Assembly: GCA_030278955.1 (NCBI GenBank) | Contig: JAOANR010000005.1 | Coordinates: 5,561,431 to 5,625,430 of the forward strand | DNA length: 64,000 nucleotides | Reading direction: 5' to 3' | DNA from: Hygrophila difformis | Taxonomy: Eukaryota > Streptophyta > Magnoliopsida > Lamiales > Acanthaceae | Part shown: positions 11,183 through 21,333 of the stretch, one piece after another | Position numbering within the stretch: the stretch's first letter is position 1 | Layout of the letters: the number at the start of each line of letters is the position of its first letter | Position numbers and translations under genes: made by a program | Notes under the pieces: model-generated | What the model was told of the DNA's origin: nothing | What the model saw: the letters and a program-made list of their open reading frames with translations, nothing else | The model's database searches: none

Positions 11183-12318
11183 ATTGCCGAAGTGCAGTCG
11201 AAAATGTAACGAGGTACAATACAGGCGTTCCAAATTTGGGCAATCGATTTCTGTAGAGGTGTGTCATAGGGAGAAGTACTGATGGCCGAAATCCAGCTGT
11301 CAGGAGCACCAGTATAGGGACAATCGGAGAAAGAAGTAGCGGGCGATCTATTCATTAAGAAGTGAATCCATTCAGTAATGATCATGTCGGGGAGACAAAC
11401 CCCAAGGAGGTCATTATCCGAAGGGGGTTCCATAATAGACGCTTGAGATCCAAGGCCAGAAACATCCCGAAAATGCCAGACTAGCCATAAGTGAAGGAAC
11501 CAAAGCGGGCCGCGGGACCTATCAGAGTGGCCATCCACCCAACCTTTCACCTGAGTGGAGATACCAGCATATAGGTGGGCAAGAAAGTAATCAGCAAGAG
11601 ACAGGCGATCTTTAGCAACGATCTTAGAGGCCAAAGGATAAGCCTAAAAAACGACAGATTTAGCAGGAGCACACCAGAAATATCGGCTAAGAAAACCTAT
11701 CAAGAAGGCCAGAGGTTCCGGGTGTGCACATTTAGGAGAATCACTACTGTATTGCTTAATCCAGTTGATGTAAGTAAGCTTGGACTGGAAGCCAATGTTA
11801 CTCTTGGATGGCTTATCACAACCGGAAACACCAAGGATAGAGGTTCCAAGAGAGGGCAACTCCAGAAGCAACTTGACGTCTTGAATAGTGGGGGTCATCA
11901 TACCCCCACGGAAAGCAGAAATAGTTTACAGAAGCATTCCAAAAACATAAGAGCGCTTGGATGGGCCGATAATCAGAAGGGAATGATTAGGCACTTAAGT
12001 TAATCAGCCGATTAACACCAGCAGCCTTCCAAGTCGCTTCGTAAGAGGGCCGCACCCGTTTGTACCAATCGGTGTACTCGGCGGTTACGGTTGGCCAAGT
12101 CCCAAGGTTAGCGAAAAGCTTTGAAGAGAAATAATCCGAAAAATGGTTTTCTGATCCCCGAAGAAGGTAGAAACACAAGCCTCAGCCTCGGAAGAGGTGG
12201 CAAGGGGGCCGATAGTGGCAAAACCCTCGTCAGTAAGACGAATGGAAGTTGAGTTAGCAAAAGATTCTTCAGTATTTTTTATCTTTGAAGAACAGGGAGG
12301 AAGAGCGGGATGTTCCAT
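11183..12318 (-). pseudogene. Antisense plant mobile domain protein of element A, N-terminal part
   Basis: The start is taken at the minus-strand ATG at 12318 (MEHPALPP), equivalent to 29837 in element B. The frame is broken into three pieces, near 12110-12180, 11990 and 11640, by frameshifts and a stop. The middle piece carries the PMD signature (MMTPTIQDVKLLLELP, then the block ending LADYFLAHLYAGIS). This family is known both in host genes and in transposons. A conserved block, RGPLWFLHLWLVWHFRD, follows. The protein was cut at 11183 by insertion of the gag-only element and resumes at 2640. No TSD or intron explains the other breaks, so it is decayed. Confidence 0.7.
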
Positions 12319-12551
12319 TGGGAAAAATACTGGGGATGAAAAATGGATTAAAAAAAAAAGAGGAGGAAGGAAAGAGAAGAGTGAGGACATGTTCCTCTAA
12401 AAAAAGGAAGACGAAATGACACGAGCAGAGGAGAGGCAGAGGCAATGATGATGGATTTTCGGGAAGAGGGATAACCATCGACGGTAGCACCGGGTAATTT
12501 ACTTGGGCTTTACTCAAGATAGAGGAGCGCCCACGTAAGGAGGGCATCTAT

Positions 12552-13191
12552 TGTGGCCGTCACAACCTTGGGCCGAGGAAAAAGTTATTGGGCCAGATAA
12601 ACGGACCGAGGAGAGGCCCAACGATTAACGAGGAAGATGGGTGACTAAGTCAGACGATTGGGCCGAGCAAAATTCCAGTAGAAAGAGGGAAAAAGCTTAA
12701 AAGTTTCAAGGACGAAATAATCGGCCGAAAATGATCAAGGGTAGCCGAAGGAAGGAGGTCCGAAATCGGCTCATCAGAATCAGCCGAGGAGCGGATATCG
12801 CAGCTCCGGCTATAAATAGGATTGCCATGCTCATAATCAAGAGAGACCAATCCACCCCAAAATTTCCTTTATCCAATTTAATTCTTTGTATCTTTACTGC
12901 TTTCCTTTACAGTTTTCCTTAAAATTTAGCCTAGTTGTTAGCGGTTACCTTTTTCCAAGTCCACCGTTGTTTCTCAACAACTGGTAGTTTGGTACCTCAT
13001 TTTGGTTAATCAGCCGTTGTTTCTTAACAACTGGTAGATTTTTCACTGTATTTTGATTTCGCCATTAATTCATGTGAAATTCAGTCAAGTTTGGGCGCGT
13101 TCTAAGATTTCCGGACCTGTAATCGGTTTGATCCTTTTTTCGATAGCCTCCCTTGAGGACAAAAATGTCCTTGGCTAACCGAAGCCAAATA
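12552..13191 (+). repeat. 3' LTR of element A (about 640 bp)
   Basis: It starts TGTGGCCGTCACAACCTTGG and ends near GAAGCCAAATA. It matches the two LTRs of element B (18140-18779 and 30055-30697) along its length. A purine-rich tract (gtaaggagggc) precedes it. The exact first base is uncertain by one or two, because all three copies share an extra T before TGTGG. Confidence 0.85.
12810..12819 (+). promoter_or_regulatory. TATA box in LTR of element A
   Basis: CTATAAATAG follows a GC-rich stretch in the middle of the LTR. The same box occurs at 30312-30321 and, as CTATAAAGAG, at 18396-18405 in element B. This is the expected place for the U3 promoter. Confidence 0.6.
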
Positions 13192-13474
13192 TTATTATAT
13201 CCTCACTAGATAAAATACAGTAGTATCAATCTGCGGCGGACTCAGATTTTGTGCTGTTGTATCACAAAAGGGATGTAAACTATGTTAAGATTAAGGATGA
13301 TAATTAAAATACAAAACCTATTGAAAAATACTAGGTTGTTATAGTGGTATTACCACAAAAAATCAGTGGTTGCACAAAGTAAACTCAAGTTAAACCTATT
13401 CATTTATAGATTAAAATACTCATTTTATCAATTTGAGTGGTATCATGTGCTAGCATTTTAATGGATCCACCTAT
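13192..13474. other. Unassigned spacer
   Basis: This sequence lies between element A and the Athila-type solo LTR. It has no frame or repeat I recognise. Confidence 0.6.
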
Positions 13475-13479
13475 GGTAT

Positions 13480-14850
13480 TGATGATGTGGTTTTTGTGCT
13501 TGTTAATGACATATATTGTGGATGTTTTTGTGGTGATTTTGGTAGCTCTTTACTCTTATTTTGTGGGTTTTGTTGTTGTAGGAGGATGGCATGGAAAGTG
13601 GTAAAAAGTGGAACAAAGAGTAGAAAAAAAAAAGATTGGCAGATTGGCAATGCTTCATTAGTCATGGCCATGACTAGCTGGAAGGCAAGAAGATGGAAAA
13701 CGGGTTAATGGGCTATCAAGCTAATTCACATTCTAAGATTTTATTTTATTTTAATGGCAGCCCAGGCCTTGTCTTATTAAAGCCCATTACACATCTCAAG
13801 ATAAAAACAAGAAAAGGCATGACACAGAGGCAGATTGCAGAATATACTTTTTCATTTGCTAAATTTAGAACATACTTTTGGAGAGAAAAAGGAGGAAGAA
13901 ACCGCCCAGGAGAGAGGAGAGAAGGGGACGAAAAGAGCAGGCCACTGAAGATACTCTTTTTCTTCTCATCTCTAATCCTTGGAATTTGGTTGTATCTCTT
14001 CTCTATTTTGTTTTATTTTCCATGGAATTATAGTAAACTTTGTCTTTCTCTAATTTAGGGATTTGAGGAAGAATGGCTATGGAATTTTGGGAGATAACGA
14101 GATGATGTATTTTTTACTATAAAACTATTGTGATTTTGGTATTTATACAATTTCTATGCTTAGGGTTTACTATTGTTGATTTGGATGAATGTTTAGGGCC
14201 CAAATATTTGTCTAATTTGATAATTGATTGTCAATTTGATTTTGGTATCCGTAATTGTACTTGAATTGAATAGGTGGAAACTGGGTTAATTAGTTCCTCC
14301 CTGGGGAATTGTATAATCGAATTGTGAATTACTCTGCGTAGGTAGTAATTGGTTCGAATCAGGCTTTTCTAGATTATAATGCAATTGGACAACATCTTCT
14401 ACGGGCATACCTAGGAGTGTTAGTTTGATTAGGGGCAATTAACGGGCGTACATTAGTTGTCTAAACTGAAAGAAAAGTTGGTTGTCTAAGCGGACCTGAC
14501 AACTATAACTGGTTTATCAATTGGCACAATGTTTATGCATCGATGATCTTGCCCAAATGCCATTCCAAATCAATCTTTGAACTAGAGGTTTTCAAATATT
14601 TTGTTTTAAATTTATGTTCTCGATCTCACTTATCATTTTCATAGTTTGTGGAATTACTTAGTTTTTAGTTCTTTTTATCTTTTTCTTGTTCTCAAAATAT
14701 AAAACTCCCCCTTTATTTATTATATATAGCATGAAATAGTTGTATTTCAATCCCTGAGGAGACGACCCTTGTCATTACTATACTACATTTATTTTGTGCT
14801 TGGTGACATAGGATTTGAATTATATTTTGCAGCTCTAAGACAAGCTGTTA
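13480..14850 (+). repeat. Athila-type solo LTR (1371 bp)
   Basis: It matches the 5' LTR at 60562-61994 along its length, starting TGATGATGTGG and ending GACAAGCTGTTA. A perfect 5-bp target duplication, ggtat, lies at 13475-13479 and 14851-14855. No internal Athila sequence adjoins it, so it is the product of LTR-LTR recombination in a former full element. It lacks most of the purine-rich insert seen in the 60562 copy. Confidence 0.93.
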
Positions 14851-14925
14851 GGTATCAATACAAATCAGCAGCCTTAAGGATCTGTCAACATCACTCAAAA
14901 TGTCAACTACATACATATCACACCA

Positions 14926-14930
<5 letters not shown>

Positions 14931-14967
<37 letters not shown>
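14931..14967. repeat. (AT)n microsatellite
   Basis: An uninterrupted AT dinucleotide run of about 37 bp. Confidence 0.95.
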
Positions 14968-14971
<4 letters not shown>

Positions 14972-15020
14972 TCTTGTGTAAAAAGCCCAAAGACTTCCCA
15001 TGCATACTTAGCTTTACTTA

Positions 15021-15399
15021 GGGTATGTTCTGCACACAACTTTTGGGAGTTTTTGTGAGCTTTTGGTAGCTTTAGCTTTTATTTTAAAACAAAAGCTCTG
15101 TTCTGCACACTAGCTTTTGGGAGCTTATGGGAGCTTTTGGAAGCTTCTTTTTAGAAGCTACTTGTAGTAGCTTTAAAAAATAAGCTCCTAACTTATTATT
15201 GAGCAATTACAATTTTAACCCAATAATCAACTCACTACCCAATAGTCTATCTAAAAGTTTGTCCTTTTATGTCATTTCATACATTTTTTTACAGCTACAG
15301 CTAGTTGTACAGAATACTTAAATAAGACTGATAGCTACAGCTCACACAGCTCCCTACAGCTCCAGCTTGCAGCTACAGCTCTGCGTGCAGAACAGACCC
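15021..15399. mobile_element. Tourist-like (PIF/Harbinger) MITE
   Basis: This 379 bp element has terminal inverted repeats: GGGTATGTTCTGCACAC at the left and, read inward from the right, GGGTCTGTTCTGCACGC. The TSD is tta (15018-15020 and 15400-15402). The interior is rich in agctttt/agctaca palindromes and has no coding capacity. It ends 38 bp upstream of the first CYP704 codon. Confidence 0.85.
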
Positions 15400-15632
15400 T
15401 TAATCGTTTCAGTTTTCTTTTCTATCTCCAAGCATCTATGGATTCCCACTTCATCCTTATTCTCTCAATTATAGGAGCTCCAATTCTACTTGTTACAATG
15501 CACAGGATAGCTCTTCTCTTACAAATTTATGCCCGAAAATCCATTGGCGACCCAAACTACCCGCATGTGGTGGGGACTGTGTTTGGCCAACTCTTGTACA
15601 TCAACAAACTCTATGATCAACAAACTGCCACA

Positions 15633-15920
15633 TGTGAATATTGATACAGAGGGAAAACAACACAGAGAATTTGGGAATGGATGATGTTATTGATCGGTGG
15701 AATTGACGGATTATACAGGAATGGAAGGGTTTAAATAGGAATGAGAAAGCGTGTTAAAACTTTCTCATAGCAACACTAAAGTTGTAACAATACAATAAAG
15801 GAAAAGACTAATAAGTCCCTAACAGCTGTAAACACAAAATTCAACCAAGATCAAGTAACACCCTGCTTGTGCTGCGTGCCAGCAGGCTTCTTTGATGCTG
15901 CTTCATTATGTATTCTAGCA
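15633..15920 (-). repeat. LTR of truncated copia (288 bp)
   Basis: On the plus strand it runs from TGTGAATATTGATAC to GTATTCTAGCA. Read on minus it starts TGCTAGAATAC and ends ATTCACA, next to a purine tract. A minus-strand CTATTTAAAC may serve as its TATA box. Confidence 0.75.
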
Positions 15921-16787
15921 TCCCCCCGCAAGCTGAAGCTTAGAGCAATTCAGTTGAAAGAGCTTGGGAGATAAGCCCTTAGTGAACATGTCGGCAAAAT
16001 TGTTGTGAAGAAGACACGTGTAGAGGATCAATTAGATGTTGTTGATAATAATCCCGCACAAACTTGCAACCGATGTCGATATGTTTACTGCGCTCGTGAT
16101 GAACAGGATTTCTGACTAATTGAATCGTAGAGGTATTATCACAATAAAGAGGGAAAGGACCTGGAAGAGGTAAACGAAGTTCTTTAAAGAAAAACCAACC
16201 CACAGCAACTCTTGAGCAGTCTCACCCAAGCTTCTAAATTCTGCCTCTGTAGTACTTTTAGAAACCACATCTTGTTTTCGAGTCTTCCAGGCGATCAACG
16301 AGTCACCAAGGAAAATACAGTAGCCTGTAAGAGAGCGCCTAGAAACGGGACAACTTCCCCAATCTGAGTCACAGAACCCCTTTAATTCCAATGAAAGGCC
16401 AAACGGATAGAACAGTCCAAAATGAAGAGAATTTTGTAAGTATTGCAGAACAAGCACAACAGCAGACCAATGTATGGTAGTAGGAGCATGCATAAACTGG
16501 CTTAATTGCTGTATACTATAGCATATATCCGGTCTAGAAAAACCAAGGTACAAGAGCTTACCCACCATCTTCCTGTACAAATAAGGATTCTCAAACAAAG
16601 GACCTTCAGGAGTAAGAGTGGTACTTGGCAGGCATGGAGAATGAACTTTGGGATTGGATGGCACATTTACTTCAGTGAGAAGGTCTGATGCATATTTAAC
16701 TTGAGTTACTAAGTAACCTTTTTCAGTAGAAGATATTTCCAGACCAAGAAAGTAAGCAGCAAAACCCAAGTCTTTTATGGTGAATTT
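15633..16787 (-). mobile_element. 5'-truncated copia retrotransposon in CYP704 exon 1
   Basis: This is the 3' end of a minus-strand copia. A minus-strand frame (16805-15979, broken near 16200) encodes the end of reverse transcriptase (FTIKDLGFAAYFLGLEIS) and RNase H (KTRKQDVVSKSTTEAEF). A purine tract (read on minus) and one LTR (15633-15920) follow. There is no integrase, gag or second LTR. The left edge abuts P450 codons for LYDQQTA and the right edge abuts the codons for KHKTF, so the P450 boundary is clear on both sides. No TSD could be matched, because the other end is lost. Confidence 0.85.
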
Positions 16788-17795
16788 CTGATGGAAGAAA
16801 CACAAAACGTTTGGGCTTTGGGCACTGGACCACAGTCAGATATTCATGACAGATTCCCGAAATATTGAGCATTTTCTCAAGGCGAAGTTCGGACAATACT
16901 CCAAGGGAGGGTACATTAAGGACACAATGAAAGACTTGATTGGGCAGGGGATTGTTTTGGTGGATGGCAATGAATGGAGATACCAGAGGAAACTGGCGCG
17001 CCACGAGTTCGATTGCGTCATTCTTAGAGACTTTAGTTGCGCTGTTTTTAGGCAAAATGAAGCCAAGTTGGTTCGCATCATTCATCACTTGTCCAAACAC
17101 AACCCAAGTTTTGATGATCAGGTAATAACTTTTAATATGTTCAGTTTATATTGGTTTAACTTCTTGAATTTGATCGTAATTGTATTTGGCCAGAGAGTCG
17201 AGTCAGTGGTTTTCAAGGGTATATTATCGTGCATTAAGTGTGTCTATTCACAAATTTAGTCCACTTTAATTTCTTTTTTCAAATTTAAATAGAACACCAA
17301 CTATAGCACAATCTAGCCCAAATGGTATTTAAAGTTTCATAATTTTTTACTTTTATAAAAATTGTGATATTACTCTTTAAAAATGTGTATTGGATTGCGT
17401 AAAAATATGAAATATTAAAAATTTTTTAATACGGATGGAGTATATCATATAACTCTTCCTTCATATGTACTACGTCATGTAGTAATGTATATGTGTTGCA
17501 TTTCATATGGTTGAAGAAGAACAAAGGGGATATTCTTTCAAGATTTCTTGCGGAAAGCATCAAGGGTAGTAGCGGAATAATCAATATAGACAATAACATC
17601 CAGAACTTTTTTTTTCTTTCTTTTTTTTCATGTTTATAGGATGGAAAGACAGTTGAAGTAGAAGACACTCTTCCAGATGGCTTCAAAGTCAAGAAGGGAG
17701 TCACGATATCGAATGTGGCTTATGCAATGGGACGAATATCAAAGGAGGACTTCATATTACTGCACTTCCACGAATTACACACTCTTAAACCGTAA

Positions 17796-18139
17796 AACCC
17801 CTGCGTATCATACAATGAAAATTCTATGTTAAACGTTAATTTGTAATTCCCGAAAAGATAATACTTTCCTAAGCAGCAGTGTATCTTCAATAACTATTTA
17901 TTGTATGTGTTTTCTTTAATTATTCTCATCATATGTAATTGCACTCATAAAAAAAAAAAAAAAAAAAAAAGTTGTACTCAAGTGATTGTATCCAAGAAAA
18001 ATATTCAGATTTGGTTGCTAAAATTGTTGTCCGTAACAATATGTCGATATTCGGTCGATAATCTCTTTAGGGCTTGAATTTTACCAAATTTTTTCGATCG
18101 CCATATTAGGGTAATTGGTAAACTATTTTAACAACTTGT
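17796..18139. other. 3' flank of CYP704 copy 1
   Basis: Non-coding. Bases 17865-18000 match 37330-37480 behind copy 2 (for example aataactatttattgtatgtg), which shows that the flank was duplicated with the gene. A 20-base A run lies near 17949-17970. Nothing coding is seen. Confidence 0.8.
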
Positions 18140-18779
18140 TGTGGCCGTCACAACATTGGGCAAGGGAAAAGGTTATTGGGCCAGGCAAACGAATTGATGA
18201 GAAGCCCAACGATTAACGGGGAAAATGAACAATTGAATGGGGCGAATGGGCCGAGCAAAAGTCCAGCAGAAGAAGAGAAAAAGCTTGAACGCCAAGGACG
18301 AAACAATCGGTCGAAGACGATTGAGAGCAGCCGAAGAAGGGAAGTTCAGAATCGGCTTGCAAGAATCGGCCGGGGAGCGGTTACCGCAGCTCCGGCTATA
18401 AAGAGGGGTTTCCATGCTCATAATCAAGGGAGACCAATCCAACCCAAATTTCCTTTATGCAAATTTTATTCCTTGTATCTTTACTGCTTTCCTTTACAGT
18501 TTTTCCTAGAGCTTAGCTTAGTTGTTAGCGGTTACCTTTTTCCAAAGTTCACCGTTGTTTCTCAACAACATGTAGTTTGGTACCTCATCTTGGTTAATCA
18601 GCCGTTGTTCCTTAACAACTGGCGGATTTTCCGTTGTACTTGATTTTTTGCCATTAATTCCAGTGAGAATCAGTAAGTTTGGGCGCATTCTAAAGATTCC
18701 GGTCCCGTAATCGGTTTGATCCTTTTCCGATAGCCTCCCTTGAGGAGAAAAAGGTCCTTGGCTAAACCGAAGCGAAACA
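18140..18779 (+). repeat. 5' LTR of element B
   Basis: It runs from TGTGGCCGTCACAACATTGG to GAAGCGAAACA and matches 30055-30697. A TATA box (CTATAAAG) lies at 18396-18403. The left boundary is uncertain by up to three bases. Confidence 0.88.
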
Positions 18780-18780
18780 G

Positions 18781-18798
18781 TGGCACGCCCAGTGGGAC
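18781..18798 (+). other. Primer binding site of element B
   Basis: TGGCACGCCCAGTGGGAC starts one base after the 5' LTR, in the right place and with the TGG start expected of a tRNA 3'-end complement. I do not assign the tRNA species. Confidence 0.65.
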
Positions 18799-18803
18799 AC
18801 AAG

Positions 18804-20893
18804 ATGGCAGTTGATCCACATGCAACTCCGATAGTTAATACGGCGGCGAGAACTGATTTTCCGCCGATCCAGGAAGAACGTTTGGCTGACCCAAGCGAAT
18901 TTCCCCCTGGATTCCCTGGACCATCCAACTTCAACCATCAGGAGTTCTTGCATGATGATTTAACCCCGCAGTTCCGCGATCACGTCCAGTTTATGGTGGA
19001 AGCGGCGGTTACTAATTCGGTTCGTCAAACAGAAGGGAATATATTGGCGGCGATACAAGCCATGTTCAGAGCCGAATTAGCGAGGAACATGTATCAGATG
19101 GGAGCGCAGAATGCACAGGCAACACAAAATCCACCGCATGTGGTACAAAACATACATAACTTCCAACAGCAGGCCTATCGGCCGCTAGGAGGGCAAGGAC
19201 CGTGTCCTTTCGCTCCTCCACAACAATTAAGGCAGGAGCAGTATCAACCACAACCGCCTGCGCCAATCGTACAACAGCAATATCCGCCAGCACAGAATCA
19301 GCCACAATTGGTTGATAGAGAACTCATTGCCGAAATTATTCGCACACAATTTGGAAACCTCATCGGCCAGGAGAATAGGATCCTGGCCGATGTACATGAA
19401 ACCATACCCGGATTACATAGAAGAGCAGTATCCGCTGCCGAGGGGAGTGAAGGTTCCTGATTTTAACACGTTCTCAGGAGAGGTCGGCCGATCGACCAAT
19501 GAACATATAGGCCGATTCACTGCTCAATGCACAAGGATAGCACAGAATGATTTTCATAAGTTGATTTTGTTCAGCTTATAACTTACTGGTCAAACATTTG
19601 AGTGGTATATTAATTTACCACCCGGTTCGGTCAACACTTGGGCCGAAATGGAGCAGTTATTTCATGACTGGTTCTACAATACCAGCCCTGAGGTATCAGT
19701 AGTAGACTTGACTTCTAGTAAACCAAAGGCTGGAGAATAAGTCAATGAGTTTTTAGAGAGGTTCTATGCTGTTAAGGCTCAGATAAAGACGATGTTTCCA
19801 GAGCATAAATACATTCAAATTTTGAAGCAGAATCTCAAGTTCGCCATCAAGGACAGGTTGATGGTGACGAGATCGAGGACGGTGGCTGAATTAACGGTCG
19901 AAGCCATCAGGATGGAGACATACTTGGCAGAGCAAGCGACTTTTAAATCAATCCGCAGTTAAAGTGGAAGATCACAACCTATCCAGTCGGCTGCATCATT
20001 TGCCGAGTCATTGGATAGGTGTGAAGTTGCAGAAGAATATAACATGGACGATATCCCTGTCCTAGCCGAAGTAGCAAGGGCTGAGCTGGTGATTAAAAAG
20101 TCGATGACTTTTCCAGCTCTTCGTCCAGTGAGAGGCAAGGAGAAAGAATGAGAAATTAGAGATGAGTCTCAACGATTCTATTCTTTCGATCTCTCTCAGA
20201 TTGGATGAGATTTTTTACTATTGCTTGAAGAATGGATTGTTTGAGTTCAAGGGAAATCATCCACAACCGACTAAAGAACATATGGAGGGAGGATGGTGTA
20301 GATTTCACGCATCGGCCACCCATACTACTGCAGTTTGTGGACACTTTAGGAAAATGATCCAGAAGCACGTGGATGGTGGGAAACTGAAGTTCCCAGATAG
20401 ACTAATACCAATAGATCAGAATCCGTTTCCTGTTGCAAATATGGTAATGGTCCACCCTGATCAGAACAAATCCGTACACGATCGTCTAGGGGACCAACCA
20501 TCGTCCAGCAAGAGCTCTGTGCACAATCGGCGGGGAGTACGGCCATCTGCTCAGAAAACAACAGGAGTTTGGGGACGATTAGGTTCTCCAACGAAAGGAA
20601 AAGAGAAAGCATCTAATGTGTTTGACCGATTAGGTGATTATGAGGTCAAGGAATGGATCAAGCAATCGGAAAAACAACAGAGGTCCGAGTCCAAGGACGA
20701 GAGGGAGAAGCCAACATTGAAAACCATTACAAATGGTTGGGATTCGGAGATGAAATTAACAGCCGATAAATGGAATGGGAAGACTGTGATTCAAATTACA
20801 GTACCTGAAGAGGCTGTGTCTCCGGAAACGAAGAAATTTAGAAGACCACCAGCCAACACCCGAGTAGGCCAGTGGGTCCAAAATTCCCCATAA
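18804..20893 (+). pseudogene. gag: Gag of Tat element B, broken
   Basis: The start is the ATG at 18804 (MAVDPH). A Pro/Gln-rich N-terminal region runs to about 19460. A frameshift then moves into the capsid-like block YPLPRGVKVPDFNTFSGEVG, typical of plant Tat gag. Stops interrupt it at about 19579, 19738 and 19960. The frame reopens at 20162-20893 with a Cys/His block (CRFHASATHTTAVC) and a basic, repetitive Arg-Leu-Gly region. It would encode the particle protein, but no continuous product can be made. It directly follows the primer site and precedes the protease region. Confidence 0.8.
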
Positions 20894-21333
20894 CGAAAAT
20901 ATATTAACCAGTGCCGATCCGAGTTCTCAGCCTGGAGGGAAAAAGGCGAAAATGTTCAAAAGGGGAAGGGATCGTATCGTACTTTCAAGAGGAGAATGCA
21001 GTGGCTGAGAGCAGCCAGGATATACGAAGAAGAGTACGAAACGATGCACATGGAAGAGGACTTCCCAGACGATTGTTCTTCGTCTGAGGGAAGAATTCTG
21101 GAGAAGGTATTTTCGGCTAAAATGAAATCAGCCGAAATTCAAAGGGACCGAATCATGAGCCGAAAGGCAACCAAGATCGGCTGAAGAACAAGACTGAATG
21201 TCGGCCGAAAGAAAAGGAGCATAAGGTCGATAACGGGCATACACAGCCAAAAGAAGAGTGGAAGCCTAGACCAGTATGAACTAGAGAATGGAAACCAAAG
21301 ACTTCTATCATCCCAAGCAATGAAACTCTCACG
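20894..21333 (+). other. Degenerate gag-protease linker of element B
   Basis: Plus-strand codons continue the gag-pol reading with several stops (for example near 20893 and 21182). Charged Lys/Glu-rich composition persists. No domain can be named. Confidence 0.5.

Larger units (their letters stand above)
1..13191 (+). mobile_element. Tat-lineage LTR retrotransposon A, 3' part, interrupted
   Basis: The stretch 1-2640 plus 11188-13191 is one element that begins left of the window and is split by the gag-only element at 2641-11182. It matches the right part of element B (18140-30697). Bases 90-170 resemble 26290-26360, both encode the same antisense PMD protein, and both end in the same ~640 bp LTR. 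Only the region after pol, the antisense gene and the 3' LTR are visible. The pol genes and 5' LTR, if present, lie outside. The Tat assignment comes from element B, which has a dual RNase H. Confidence 0.8.
15438..17795 (+). pseudogene. CYP704-type cytochrome P450, copy 1, degenerate
   Basis: CYP704 enzymes are ER-anchored fatty-acid hydroxylases. Exon 1 starts at 15438 with a hydrophobic anchor (MDSHFILILSIIGAPILLV) and a HVVGTVFGQLL motif. A truncated copia insert interrupts it at 15633-16787. It resumes at 16788 (KHKTF, then SKGGYIKDTMKDLIGQGI and WRYQRKLARHEF) and ends at a gt donor at 17122. The exon equivalent to 30866-31150 of copy 2 is missing. A short remnant at 17512-17606 fuses distant exon parts. 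The last piece, 17640-17795, reads DGKTVEVEDTLPDGFKVKKG, then jumps to a short tail and a stop. The I-helix threonine region, ExxR and heme-binding Cys loop are absent, so no active enzyme can be made. Confidence 0.9.

Noticed and set aside
16506..16688. Plus-strand frame over the copia RNase H region
   Set aside because: The minus strand carries clear RT/RNase H motifs; this frame has none.
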